A DNA stretch of 50,075 nt from Lingula anatina (Eukaryota > Brachiopoda > Lingulata > Lingulida > Lingulidae): NCBI RefSeq assembly GCF_001039355.2, contig NW_019775612.1, positions 128,885-178,959 of the forward strand, written 5' to 3'. Positions 23,821 to 35,998 of this stretch are shown piece after piece. The translations under genes were made by a program, and so were the position numbers. Numbering within the stretch: the first letter of the stretch is position 1; every line of letters starts with the position of its first letter. The notes under the pieces are model-generated. The model saw only the letters and a program-made list of their open reading frames with translations. It was not told the DNA's origin and did not search any database.

Positions 23821-23829
23821 CTTTTTATA
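23821..23829 (-). promoter_or_regulatory. TATA box of the small cysteine-rich peptide gene
   Basis: On the minus strand the sequence reads CTATAAAAAG, ending about 55 bases before the start codon at 23766. A start site about 30 bases downstream gives a 5' UTR of roughly 25-30 bases. A strong TATA close to the start is typical of compact, highly induced secreted-peptide genes and supports the gene model. Confidence 0.6.
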
Positions 23830-25387
23830 GTCAACAAAGACGCGTGCCACGGATCCTTAATTTCGTTTATGCAACTTTTGATAAGAATTATGGGACAGAT
23901 TTACAAACTATTTCCTTCTTGGAAAAAGCGTGCAAGGTACCGTGTTCAATGCTTCTTTTCTTTTATCCCGCTGGGTGAGTGCCAATTCATTTGTCATACC
24001 ACCGTCGAGGTAAATCGGCCCACAATGCTCTCATCATTTTTTTCTTTTTGTGCTAGCTGATTAACAATCGGCGTTCGCATCTATGACTGTCTGGTACTAA
24101 CAGCTAAATGTGTTACAGCGGCATTGTTTTGATTCGATAACAATTAGCTTGTTGTTTCAGACCATCCAAGGGTTAAACTAAAAAAACATCAAATATTATT
24201 ATTATTATTATTATTATTATTGTTATTTTATATACGTGTTTCGTATGACTTTTTTTACAGATATTTCAGTATTTCCGTATTTCGTTCGTAATATGTGTTA
24301 ATGCCAACATTTGGTGGACGCGTCCATTTCACTTAACTGACATTTTTCCTACATTTGGGTTATTCAGAGTTAAATGTCGTACCAGTACAATTAAAACATT
24401 TTAGTCGTGTAGGTAGTTTTGCATTAGATAATATAACAGAAATTCTCTATTTGATTGTGACGGAGAATTCACGTGCCGCAGAACGTTTTATCTCGTTAAT
24501 GAGACACGTTTAAGAAACTAAAGGTCCTTGGGCAAGGTCAAATAAATGCTTAACGTTAAACATCATGACATTTTTATGTAATTGTTCTTTCAATGATATC
24601 TTAACCCTTCGCCCAAAACTGCTTATTTATTGCCTTAAATACATTCTTTTGGGTGATAAATTAATTTTCGTTGTACAGTGACAAAATTAGTTAACATATA
24701 CACATATGTCATCTTACGGGCGACGTCATAATTGCGACTTTTGGGGACGAAAACTGAAAAGCGGTTTCTCAAATTTCTTCTCTACCTGAGCACCTGCGAT
24801 CACCGTTTCAACGCCGATTGAATGACACCATTTAATACTCTAAAAAACTGTCAGCGATTTTTCTTGAAGGTCGTCGTTCAGATTTTATCTTTAATAAAGC
24901 AAAATAATGCCTCTGGTTAATGAAAACCTGTAATTAGGGGCTCCTAACTCCACAACAAAAAGAGTTGAGCCAAAATGACGGCATGGGATTGAGAAATATT
25001 CACTCGTTATCAACTCTGCCAATTTTTGTGATAAAATCTTGTTGAGGGATGAAGTTACGCCCCATACCGATTGCCTCACCTCAAAAAAGAAAGGAGTCAA
25101 ATTAATTATTAAAGCTTTGTGATGCCTATGCTTATACATTGCAGCGATAAAATATAAACGCCGATATTTTATATTTTCGAGATTTTTTATTGTTTTAAAT
25201 CAGCACAAAGATAGATGCATTATTGAAGGGTTAATGGAATAATGAAAGGTTACAATAGCCTTAACTCAGAGACCTTGCTGTAACCCGTGATATAGCTAGA
25301 TACATGTAACTATCAGAGACCTCAGACGTGTCAACCAAATACTAAATATCCACTGAACTGCGTACAGCCACGGTGAAAAAGGGAGGC

Positions 25388-25422
<35 letters not shown>

Positions 25423-25752
25423 GGGGTATAGTATTGCGCGTAATTTCAAATAAGGGGGCGATGAAAACACGATTTAATCTAATTTACCTGTGTGTTGCAC
25501 TTTATACAAACGAAAGAGTGTGCTGGCTGAATAAAGACAGCATATCTGTAGTGGTTTCAATGATCTGATGAAGCCCCTTCTCCTACATGTTAACTACATG
25601 TATCATGATATCAGGTTGGTTGAAATCAACTCTTTCTCGGAGCACACCATCAAATGGCAGTTAAAAGTCGAGCATAGTTGAAACAGAACTTTCTGGAGGG
25701 GTGGTTCACCATACTAAGGTGGACTTTTATGTATATAGAACAGCAGTAGGTC
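23830..25752. other. Intergenic stretch, nothing recognisable
   Basis: Between the small peptide gene's promoter and the presumed 3' end of SLC49A4 there is no exon I can support. It contains an (ATT)n tract near 24196-24222, a long poly-T at 25389-25419 and AT-rich unique sequence. Confidence 0.5.
25389..25419. repeat. Poly-T run
   Basis: About 31 consecutive T, one of the longest internal homopolymers in the window. Confidence 0.85.
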
Positions 25753-25758
25753 TTTATT
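25753..25758 (-). terminator. Candidate polyadenylation signal, SLC49A4-like gene
   Basis: AATAAA on the minus strand, 374 bases after the stop codon at 26132. It is the nearest consensus signal I see. Confidence 0.35.
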
Positions 25759-26131
25759 GTCCGATATGTGTATAATTATCTCCATATTAGTAAAAAAAAT
25801 GGATGATGATTAAAAGTTCGTCTGGGTGCAAATTAAAACTCTGCACGAATATCTGTGCATGCACCTCTGAATAGACATTTGTGATTATTGTTGTAATGAC
25901 GCTGCATTGTGTCAATGAACATCTTATTCATTTATATTGTTATGCGTGGAGATGTTGCAAAAGTGTAATAGTCATAAATTGAGAAGACAGAGTTAAAAAA
26001 AGAACATTTTTTCGTTGCCCGCCTCACTATATCCAAACGCAACAATCATTGTAATTTTCCCCATCATAAATTCACAGTTATCTCTCTTCGACCGTGTCCA
26101 CCTTCCGGTCACACACTCCTGTGTCGTACTT

Positions 26132-28966
26132 TTAGCTTTCAGTATCGTGGTCACTCCGCTGACCACTGTCCACTGAACGCTGAGTGTCCAGTAGCAGCCT
26201 GCTATATCGCTCCTTGTACAGGCACGTGGCAGGTACTCCGAGAGCAACCGCGGCGACCATCGCCCAGTTCATGAACTCTTTGTCTGAAATTAGAGGAGGC
26301 AATTGCAAAGAAAATCCAGCATTTGACAGGCAATAATATAATAATAATATAACTAAATGATAATTTAACGATCTTCCTATCTCCGATATCAAACACTCCT
26401 TACGAGTAACACGTTAGACACTATATTGATTCTTTAAGAGTTTTAGCCAACTATTCGATTAAACTTGCTAACACCAGGTCATAATCCAAGCTATATAATA
26501 GAGAGAATGAGAGTGATGGCATTTTCATGGCTTAAGGGGATAACAACGCTTCATTAGATTCAAAATTCCACAACAAATGTATTGTAAACATCACATTGGA
26601 ATATAAAAAATTCAATTTTATCACCAAAATATTTTTTTCTGAAAGTCGTGGACATTCATAGATGATTCACCCCCGTAATACAATCTTAAGAGATTATTAG
26701 CAAAAACACACTTAAAAATAATCGACTAACTTCGAATGTGGGAAGGGATTCACCAACCATTGATAAGTATGGGACCATCGTCATTTATCCCCTAGAATAT
26801 GCGTTTCACGGCACTTCCCCGCCAAAAAAGGTTGCTATCCCTTTAATAAGGAACGAAATTAACTATAAGCAATAACAACGGGTTTTATAGAGAAGACACA
26901 ATGTAAACGATCTCTTTCATTTGTGGTTAGGAGTACATGTTAGTCTCTGAGGAGCATCAACATGGCCGTTGATTCCAACATGGCGTTTAGACGGCAAATA
27001 GAGTCCCGGCGTTTTACAACTTACAGTGCACAAATCACGCAAACACAATATCCATTTTTCATATAATATTAACAGTAAACTCACCGTCCGGAATAATCAT
27101 GAAAATGAGTAGAAAGGCACCGGCAAATATATTGTTTATTATCCCTAGAAATGTAGTGGTGATCCCCTCGGCTACGGGATAGCTTGCTTCACACGCCAAC
27201 TCAAAACAAAGACACGGGAAACCTAACTGGAACATGCCTCCAAGAATTATGGCGGCATAAATCATGACTAAAAAAAAAAGAAATGTGACGTTACACATCT
27301 GTGGCAAAGTTAACGTCTAAACTACTTTAGATTGGAAATTGGTTAAAAACAATTCATTTCACTGTTAAAGTCATGGCCGCAGTCGGGTTTCCATTAATTT
27401 TTGGTTCTGATGATTCAAAAACCTACTATGAATACCCTTCCTGTAATAATACTCTGAATGAACTCGGTATTCCTTCAAGATTCTGCATTTACCACAACAG
27501 CAAAAATGAATGTATATAAAATTCTTAAGGCCCGTAGCCAGCAATTTCAGAGGGGGGGTTCGTTTTCTGATAAAGTGGACCTTTTACCATAAAATCCTCA
27601 AGTACATAGGTCAATTTTTACCCAGAGTGGACCTTTTCCCAGCAAAAAGGGTGGTTCTTTCGAACCCCCCGAACCCCCCCTGGCTATGGGCCTGTTCTAC
27701 CAAAAATGTTGTTCTCACCTTTCCACCCAGGCGTGTGAAAATCGACGAACTTTAAGAGCACCGCAAACCATGCGAAGGCGGCCGTGGCGAGAACCAACAA
27801 AGCCAACACCAGAACCTTCAAGTGCCCCACGAAAACGTCTGCGAACCTGTGGAAGTGAAAATACGTAGTAAACCGCATGCGGCGCTTTTAGTCAACCAGC
27901 AGATCAGATCAGCTAGATGTCTATAGTCCATATTGCTTTAAATCTTATACAATGCTATCTCTATAAAATGTGTGCTTGACAGACTGGCACGACAAACGCC
28001 CTAAATCACAGTGGCAGTTGGGACGACCTAGTGATTAGATATGATTTTAAAAGTGAAGATGTTATAAATAAACGGTTCGCAAGGTAAATAGAAACTAAAT
28101 GAAGCCTTTTGGGAACGACTGAGACAATAGGTTTGTGAACTGAAACACAATCGAATACCTTGCTAGAATCACAGCAAAAACCACACCTGCAATCATGCTC
28201 CAAAAACCAAGAAATGCTGCATCTTTCTAAAATATTAGACAGATAGAAAGCATTTCAGAGTGAGTTGTTTCTTTGAATAGCATGCAATGTTTATAATAGC
28301 TCAACCTATCATACACAACTGAACTTCAATCAAATTCTACAGAAATTCAGAAGCTTGAGATGCGAGCGTGTATGGACATTTCAAAATGAATACTTTGGCC
28401 CGCGATGAGTCTGAGTAATCAACTTGTAAACTCAAAAATACTGTTTAACGCATCAAATAAGTTATCTCACTGTTTTTCAATAAATCAAAACCATAATTTA
28501 TATAAATCATGATGTATATGTGAATAACACTGTCCTACCTCAGACACATCAGAGTGGTGCTGAAGGTTCACACCCAGTACGGAGCTCCACGTGGCATAAA
28601 CACCCGAGAGGCCGTATGGGGTGGCAATAAGCCACACCTGGGGTTTTCTGAAACATGGACAGGGGAGACGCAACACAAATCTTTCAACAATACAATGAGG
28701 GGAAATATGATTTTCAAACTGTTTCATTAACAAATAATGATATAAAGCAATGATATATAGATGCCCAATCTTACTGCAAGGAGAGGCCAATCAATGATTC
28801 GTGAATAAGAAAAATTATTTTTGCTCGCAGAAAATTCGATTTGCCGGGATAGTCTTCGATAAAGTACCTTTAAATGGTACACGGCGGGGTTTTATGTACG
28901 CCCAAACAGTGCTTAGACAGGCCTAGGGCACTTCCCTCATTCACCTTGTTTTCTATGCCAAAATAC

Positions 28967-28997
<31 letters not shown>

Positions 28998-31900
28998 TAA
29001 TTGATCCAAAATAGTTTTATTGATTCTGTAGCAAGTTCAAAGCAAAATATCGTGCGAACACACGCACTGCGGACTATTTTTCGTTAGCGTATGTATCTTT
29101 GAATTAATCACGACCTACACGCACGCACTGATTTCTTCAACTGGGATTTTTAATAGATGGCAAAGTGAATATGAAACATCACTTTCCTTAAACATCTCAA
29201 ATTTCATAACAGTATCTTCAAAACTGTTGAAGTAATTGGACTTTAAAATAAGTAGTGTTTTAGCCACCCGACATTTTCATTTGTTAAAATTTAAAAGTAC
29301 ATTACTGTTTTGCACCCGCTAGCCTCTACGTGCAAGAAGCCATATTTTAATCATTGTCTGCTACGTGTTTTACATTTTTTATGACTTCACAATGTGTAAC
29401 TGTATTTCAGCTGTATAATTTGAGAGGATGGTTCGTACTATGTTATCAATTATTTTTTTTACAAATAACTTATAGAGGAGTATTTAAATGAAAAAATAAA
29501 CTGATATATAAATGAATGAATACAACTGAATACACCAATAAAAAGACAATCTAATAAATGGAGAAAGCTTTGATCTCGCATTCCCCTGTTTTCACTGTCA
29601 AGATACGTCGCAGCGAAAGATAGAAAGACCGAAATGAATTATCAACAAGCTTCATTGGTTTTGTAGTAGGTTCAAATCTTGTTGAATACTGTATGATACG
29701 AACACACGCGGACCTTTTTCATACGCGCGTGTACATGCGTCTTTGAATCAATCGCGACTTACGTACTGATTTCTTCCACTGGGAGTTTAACGGAGGGAAA
29801 GTAAAATAGTGACTCATGACACCCTAAATCCGACAGTATGGCACTGCCTCTCGTTAAGGATCTGGGGCCGTATTCTGGAGTTTTACATTAGACATGTTTA
29901 CGTGAAGAGCACTACAGAAGAGTAGTTAAAAGGCGAGAATCCCATTCACATTCTGGTAAACACAGAAGTTAAATTGATAATGCTCCCATCAACGCTGCCA
30001 GGATTTTTTTATTTAAATATTTGTTTGTCAGTTTATTGGTGCACTTATTTGTGTTCATTCATTTATTTTTCAACTTATTTAATCATTTGTTTGCCCATCT
30101 ATATATTATTTGTCGAACTTAAGGACCTGCATTGTACCAACCACCAACTTACGTTATACAACTTAGGTACAGTTACCCAATTTCAAGTCATTAAAATTGT
30201 ATAGCACGTAGTAGAAAATATTGAAAATATGACTTCTTACACGAAGAGACTAGCGACTAGAGCATAATAATAACGTTCTTTTTAATACTAACAAATTAAC
30301 AAAGGCCTATTGTACTCGAGTGATTATGGGTATTCTTGGTAGTCTTATATTGCATTTGCATGACATCAAAGAAAGAAGGGAATCATACTTGACTAACGCC
30401 AGCAGTCCAGAGAAGTAACTTGTTCTGGTTTCAGCAGCGGTCACGCTGGGAGGCGTGGGTGGTTTGGCGGGAAAGTATACAATTATGGCTAAGAATACTG
30501 CCACTGCGATCCCAGCCTCTGAAACATGGACAATGTGAATAATTAGATGCCTGTTTGGCCATGCTCTATTCACATACTGTTCTAAAAGACGACCAAGTAG
30601 TGTAACTGCACAGGGAAAAAAGGTCTCTTTGTTACGATGACTTTGTTGTCTACTCGTCCTCTGGAGACAACATGTTGTGGGGAACACCCTTAAGAACTTC
30701 TCCACCCCTGTGAGAAGGAAATCCTACTCTGACAGTAATAACCTGTTTCAAACTTTTAATGTGAACTCGTTGCCTGCTCAGGTACATTCTGCCTCTCTAT
30801 TCACTATTACACCCTTTAGTATGTAGTCCAGCCAATGGCTTCATGCACTTCCTTATCACTGGCTTCTTAATGAGACTGGTAAACAAGCCTTACTCAGCCT
30901 CTTCAGAATTGACATAATGTATTATAGAGAATTACCGTTTACAATTAAAGTTATTACTTGATATTGCTGACATTGTCTATGAATTATTAGATGTCCCCGA
31001 CAATGTGAATGCGAGTTATAGGCGGAATTATACACGGGAGAGATTCCACCCGAGAGACCTCATTTACATATCGCCCTCTAGGACTGTTCATCTGAGCTTA
31101 GAATTTAAATCTTAAAATTTGAGCGATGGTCGCTCCGGTATTAGTATTTTTTTCATTTCACTCCTTATATTTTATTTATGTTTTTGCTAATATGTACGAG
31201 ATCCCGTGGACCCCACACACTCGTGCGCGAACGCGCGCACGCACACTCATTGCCATGTTTTAAGGACTTCATTGTGAAATCAGAATGAAATGAAATGAAT
31301 CAACCCGTTACCTATATACATTAGCTTGTGTATGTCTCCTGCCACCTCTTCTCTCGTTAAATTACTGCAATGAAAACATGTAGAGACATAGTGGGAGTGA
31401 TTTGTGAGCAGTAAAAAGGTAACGTTATACAATGCATTTAAAAATCAGTCTGATATCCTCGATACACGCGATAACCCGGTGTAACGTGACAGAAAGCCCC
31501 CCATGTTAGAGATAATACATTTGTACAGGTAAGCCTCGCCGTAGAGTTTGACCCACCTAGGTCAGGCTAACCTTAACCATTATAGCTAAATAGAGGGCGG
31601 ACTCTCTGTTACACGGAGCCTCAGTTTCGTTACACCGGTTTAATGTATTATTTTCTGTTTATCGTGGATTTTGTCAATCTTGAAGCGATCTCAACTTCTT
31701 GGGTGGGAGATTTTAATTGTTAATTGTAATTTAACTAAGTTAATTGCACAGAAACAGCTTCATGCATATACACAAAAGTAACAAAATTTAATGCATTTCA
31801 GGCAGAATATCAGCTATTTCAATTGCTAACGATCTGACTGGCACAATATTACCCATAAAGCATACTGACCATGTCTGATTCACAGTGGCGTTAGAACTGG

Positions 31901-32412
31901 TATTAGATTTTGGGTCTCGGACGATAAATGGCCCTAAAATATTAATGACACATTTTAGTACCGACACCGCATATTGTTTTGATAAGATGTCGGTGCCAAA
32001 GGTACATCTTAAATTATATTTTATGACAAATTCGACACCAGAAATGCCGACATTTCGACATTTAAGAAGAATTCTGTCTGAAAATATAAAAAATAAATGA
32101 TAAATAAAAATAGTATATTTCAACTTTTTCCTGTCGAATCGAATTGTTTAAATGTTAAAGGAATGAGCTTAAGATGCCCTAACCAAAAGAGAAGCACACT
32201 ATTACAACGACCACTATTACAATCTGTTTGTCGCCAGTCACGTACCTATTAGGAATCCCGCGGCGGCACCGAGTACAGTGAACATTGAAGTAATGGTAGT
32301 CACAGTGGTGCGCTGAGACAAGGGGAACCATGTGTTGGAAATCAGGGGTCCGGCCATGCTGCCCACCGTGGACCCCATGCCGTTCAAGAACTGGCCAGAG
32401 TGAATGAACCTG

Positions 32413-32449
<37 letters not shown>

Positions 32450-33432
32450 CCACCTCAGAGTGGTGAGTACATACCGTGTACATACAAAAAACTATAAACA
32501 ATCTAAAACTATATTTTGAAAAGTGACAAGGCTAAGATAATCAAAAACTGAATAATAAACACTAAAATGCTTTCAATAAAAAATTTGCAAGAGCATGGGA
32601 ATTAATCAGAAATAATTATAATATGTTTTCTGACCCCAGAAGAGCACGCACAGAGCTCACGCCTCTGCCAAGACAATAATTAAAATTATCTAGGCCTATA
32701 TTCTATTTTCAAGCCCATTTTATTATCTCCCCCTTTTCCACAGATTACGCATCTTTTACGCATACTTTTGTGTTTCTATTTCATTAAATAAGTACTTTCA
32801 CAATAATTTATAAACAAAACTGAAGTGCATGCTAGAATAATGAAATATACGTGCTCAGGTAGGCCTAATTGTGTTAGTTGTTACATGTACGAGGTGTGAC
32901 AACGCATTGTCTCCCCAGCCTTCTGTCGTCTGCTACACAAAGCCCATTAGTCCTCGCGTGTTCTATGTCTCTTCCTACTTAAAATTCATAAATTATTGCA
33001 ACACAATATAAAAATTTGATTTCATCAAATAATTAAGGAAAAATTAAAAAAGTTCACTGACCATGTTGCTGACTTTGGGTCCATTGGTATACACCGCAAG
33101 GCGGCGCCCACTGCTACCACAAAAGCCGAGGCAAGACAAGCCCAACGCAGTCCTAAATAAAACACGATCTAACATTCATGAGATTCCGTTTTTCATTACA
33201 TGTTTCCTTTCCAAAAATGCAAGAAAATTGTTTAATGATTGTCTAGATAGCGTAGACAGGATATTCATTTATAAGATATGGAATGAGATTGGGTTACATC
33301 CAATTTTAATTTATATAATATTAACAGACTGAGTCATTTTGACGGTTCCAGGCAATCGGGACGGAAAGTGACATTACTAAAAACCATCGCTAAAAACAAT
33401 ATAAATGAAACAACAGAAGAAATAGCTAAGAG

Positions 33433-33495
<63 letters not shown>

Positions 33496-34022
33496 ATATG
33501 GAACGACAAAAAGATTAAGAATGCAGACATAAGACACATGGGTACATGTGCACTTGTTTTCTCCACCGCTTTTTTTCACTTTCACCTAAGTTTACCTTTC
33601 TCATCCATGATCCACGTGAACCCTAACGACGTCAACAAGTACGAGATCGGCCCCCAGTTAGACAGTAAGTCTATAGTCCTATCATTCCAGTCAAAGACAT
33701 ATTCGGCGCTTACAGTAATGGGGCCCCATGTATTCCAGATCACTGACTGAATTAAGGAAAACACACAATAAACAAAAACGATATACCATCGCCTCTTGTA
33801 GTAGACGGGGGTGAAATGTTTATCCGGCCCCACGGTCGTTGTGGCAGGAGAGGGAACTGGCGGAAATACACCGCTTACAGGCTGACCTGGGTAGACATAT
33901 TTGGCTGGGAGATTATCTTCAGCTGAGACGTTCACACTGCTTCCGAACTTATCCTCATCACTGTCACTGTGATCACTGTGATCCTCATTAATTAAATGCG
34001 TTTTACCACCATCCCCCGCCAT
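26132..34022 (-). CDS. SLC49A4: SLC49A4 (DIRC2)-type major facilitator transporter (11 exons, 522 aa)
   Basis: Minus-strand exons: 34022-33596, 33152-33062, 32409-32246, 31933-31870, 31364-31312, 30518-30389, 28647-28539, 28226-28159, 27846-27719, 27267-27085, 26283-26132. All GT/AG, all phases consistent, 523 codons with stop. An acidic cytosolic N-terminus (about 75 residues, HSDHSDSDED) precedes TM1 (YIVFVYCVFSLIQSVIWNTWGP). Family landmarks: WNTWGPI...LLSNWGPISYL, GQFLNGMGS, NTWFPLSQRTTVT, YFPAKPPTPPSV, YGLSGVYATWSSVL, and YPVAEGITTTFLG near the C-terminus. The order and PPTPPS loop match vertebrate DIRC2/SLC49A4 better than the FLVCR haem/choline transporters of the same family. The human protein is lysosomal and reported to export pyridoxine. 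A YSRL tyrosine sorting motif (499-502) sits where the human protein has YDRL. The first exon starts at the only in-frame Met with a long acidic leader. Confidence 0.9.
26534..26857. mobile_element. MITE-like family A, long copy 2
   Basis: Terminal inverted repeats TTAAGGGGATAACAAC (left) and GTTGCTATCCCTTTAATAA (right) enclose about 320 bp without coding capacity. The interior shares TTAAGAGATTATTA, ACACACTTAAAAATAATCGA and the CCATTGATAAGTATGGG core with the copy at 38.9 kb. TTAA at both ends suggests a TTAA or TA target, but I cannot prove a target-site duplication. It lies in the last intron of the SLC49A4-like gene. Confidence 0.7.
27529..27693. mobile_element. MITE-like family B
   Basis: GGCCCGTAGCCAG at the left and CTGGCTATGGGCC at the right are inverted repeats, each followed inward by a G- or C-rich run and TTCG/CGAA. 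They bound about 165 bp. GTGGACCTTTT occurs twice inside. The element ends about 26 bases from the donor of exon 9 of the SLC49A4-like gene. Confidence 0.65.
28973..28997. repeat. (GA)n microsatellite
   Basis: About 12 GA units in an SLC49A4 intron. Confidence 0.85.
32414..32449. repeat. (TTTA)n microsatellite
   Basis: About nine TTTA units start five bases from the acceptor side of exon 3 (32409) of the SLC49A4-like gene. On the sense strand this places AAAT repeats in the position of the polypyrimidine tract. Confidence 0.85.
33438..33493. repeat. (GA)n microsatellite
   Basis: About 28 GA units in the first SLC49A4 intron. On the sense strand this is (TC)n and gives a spurious Ser-Leu open frame. 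Confidence 0.9.
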
Positions 34023-34445
34023 GATGCCCCAAGCGCTGCTAGCGTTCTAAAGTCGCCTTGCACTTTAAGATACGTGCAGAAGAAATAATTAACCAAAAGC
34101 AGCTCGGGTTGTCCATATATAAGTAACAACGTCGGATGGTAAAATGCATGCGGGTCTCAAAACGCATATGTACCAATGTCATGCACATGAGTTTTCACCC
34201 GTGCTTTAATTTATGCGAATTATGATACAGGTATGCGATCCCTCAGAGCTTTAACGTGTGATAAGTGAGGCAGGTCTATGTTATAATGGGTCCACATACG
34301 AATAGTTTACTAAATGGTAGAACAACAACCGCATGTTTGTTTGCTGGTGACCCTGCAAGATACCCCGGTCATGTGCCTAGATAAGCCTCCATTAGTTTAT
34401 ATTTAAACCAAGGGAAGAGTAACGTCTTGGAGATTACAACCGACC

Positions 34446-34465
34446 CACGTGATCCCCGGCACGTG
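34446..34465. promoter_or_regulatory. Pair of CACGTG E-boxes, CLEAR-like
   Basis: CACGTG occurs at 34446-34451 and 34460-34465, 14 bases apart and about 425 bases upstream of the SLC49A4 start codon. The second reads GGCACGTGACC, 8 of 10 positions of the vertebrate CLEAR consensus GTCACGTGAC bound by TFEB/MITF factors at lysosomal genes. This is a motif match only; single CACGTG words also occur elsewhere in the window. Confidence 0.4.
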
Positions 34466-34740
34466 ACCCGCTGTATTTAAGTCGAATACATGTTGTAAAA
34501 TGAACCATGGCGGGAGAAAAGCAATAGCTAATTTCTCTCACCATCATCAATTTTGAAAAGCTTTTTCTTTTTGCCTTATATTTAAATATGCCATGTGAAT
34601 GAACGCCTTAAAATTACTTTTAAGTACTTTAATCGGCTAGGAAATGGTGAACGCTACTTCCAGGTTAACAGGCTCGACAAATTCTAGTTTGAGAATTTAT
34701 TTTTAATTTCAAATTGGCTTAGTAAGTAGAAAAAAATTAA

Positions 34741-34848
34741 CAATCAACTCATGGAAAAACTTTAATGCTATTCTGTACTTAAATCCATACTTAACAATCA
34801 ACTCATGGAAAAACTTTAATGCTATTCTGTACTTAAATCCATACTTAA
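34741..34848. repeat. Exact tandem duplication, 2 x 54 bp
   Basis: The 54-base unit beginning CAATCAACTCATGGAAAAAC is repeated immediately from 34795 with no difference I can see. This implies a very recent duplication or an assembly artefact. Confidence 0.9.
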
Positions 34849-35469
34849 AACTCGCTCACACGGTGGATTTGACCCTCCCCCTCAAATCCAGAAAAGCACA
34901 GAACAGCGTATGTTAACATAAATAACATAACATATTAAAATAAATGGTATAAAATGTATATATTTTCACCACTATTTTGTATTACTTTAAAAATTAATCA
35001 TGTTAGACACGGTATCTGTAATAAAAAGCACTTTTTCTAACAATTTACAACTGTGAGGTGGTCATTTGTAAATAAAAGTACATGGAAATGGGGGTGGGAC
35101 AACCTTTCTGACCAATGTTGTAGGCAATGATACGACAAGATGAACAAAATGAAGAAAAACAGCTGAACTGTTTCTTGTTGGCAAGACCGACGTTACACAT
35201 GAAAATTGGACAAAATCTTCCGGGTAAAGTGTTTGCAGAGATTTGTTTGACGTCATGAATCAATTAAAGTGGCCAGATTTCTCCAACACCACCAGCAAAT
35301 AGAGGAAGTCGGGGAGTGAGCCACATGCCTGGTCACTGTTTAATCACCACAGTTTATTTTATTTTTTTTTTTTTGGGGGGGGGGGACAACAAATCTCTTG
35401 ACAGAAAATGTTTTTTTTTTTAATTTAGATCCTTTAAAAGAAAACAAATATGTATTTTATCTTAATGTG

Positions 35470-35475
35470 TTTATT
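35470..35475 (-). terminator. Candidate polyadenylation signal, CUB-TM gene 1
   Basis: Minus-strand AATAAA, 524 bases after the stop codon at 35999. The hairpin element at 35824-35995 would fall inside the resulting 3' UTR. Confidence 0.3.
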
Positions 35476-35533
35476 TTACCTATCATTTTGCGGTGATCAA
35501 CAATTGTTTGAATTTGTATCATGCTGTATCTAC

Positions 35534-35536
<3 letters not shown>

Positions 35537-35569
<33 letters not shown>

Positions 35570-35572
35570 AGT
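35537..35572. repeat. (AAAT)n microsatellite
   Basis: About nine AAAT units in the presumed 3' UTR of CUB-TM gene 1. Confidence 0.85.
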
Positions 35573-35823
35573 TATCGTCCTCTAGTATGAAACATACAGA
35601 GAATCCGATGGTCTACAAAGTATACCCGATCTCATTCCATATGCATATTCATTTAATATATAAACACCATATTTAACTTATCAGATCCAAAAATAAATAA
35701 GTTGATTACTCTTTAAAAATACTCTTTGAAATGGTATTTAACCTCTATTAAGTAATATTCCGCACATAAAAAGACCACTGGATCCAAAGGAAAACAAACT
35801 GGATATCGGTCAATGGGCCATTG

Positions 35824-35995
35824 TACCTAAGAGTGCATTCCGAACAGTAGACTAACCGATCCGCGGATCAAATATGGCGACCCACTAAAAAGCTCGCCGC
35901 TTAATTTCTGATCAGCATCAAGCTGTCAATGTGTCGGCCATATTTGATCCGCGGATCTGTAAGTCCGCTGTTCTGGTGCGCTCTAAGTCTTGTGT
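35824..35995. mobile_element. Long palindromic (foldback MITE-like) element E
   Basis: A perfect 21-base inverted repeat (35858-35878 and 35937-35957, GATCCGCGGATCAAATATGG and so on) extends outward as an imperfect inverted repeat to arms of about 50 bases. The left side reads CTAAGAGTGCATTCCGAACA and the right side TGTTCTGGTGCGCTCTAAG. About 58 bases separate the arms. The outer end lies only a few bases from the stop codon of CUB-TM gene 1, so the transcript should carry a long hairpin. Confidence 0.75.
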
Positions 35996-35998
35996 GTC

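Larger units (their letters stand above)
34023..35469. other. SLC49A4 upstream region and intergenic stretch
   Basis: No gene is visible. The region includes a TATATA-like word at 34115-34122 (about 95 bases before the SLC49A4 start codon, weak), two CACGTG boxes, an exact tandem duplication at 34741-34848 and T/G homopolymers near 35361-35422. The open frames at 35045-35263 are unrecognisable and have no partners. Confidence 0.5.

Noticed and set aside
33334-33585. Minus-strand open frame between SLC49A4 exons 1 and 2
   Set aside because: It is driven by the (GA)n tract read as (SL)n. Exon 1 splices by phase to 33152, with the correct family sequence.
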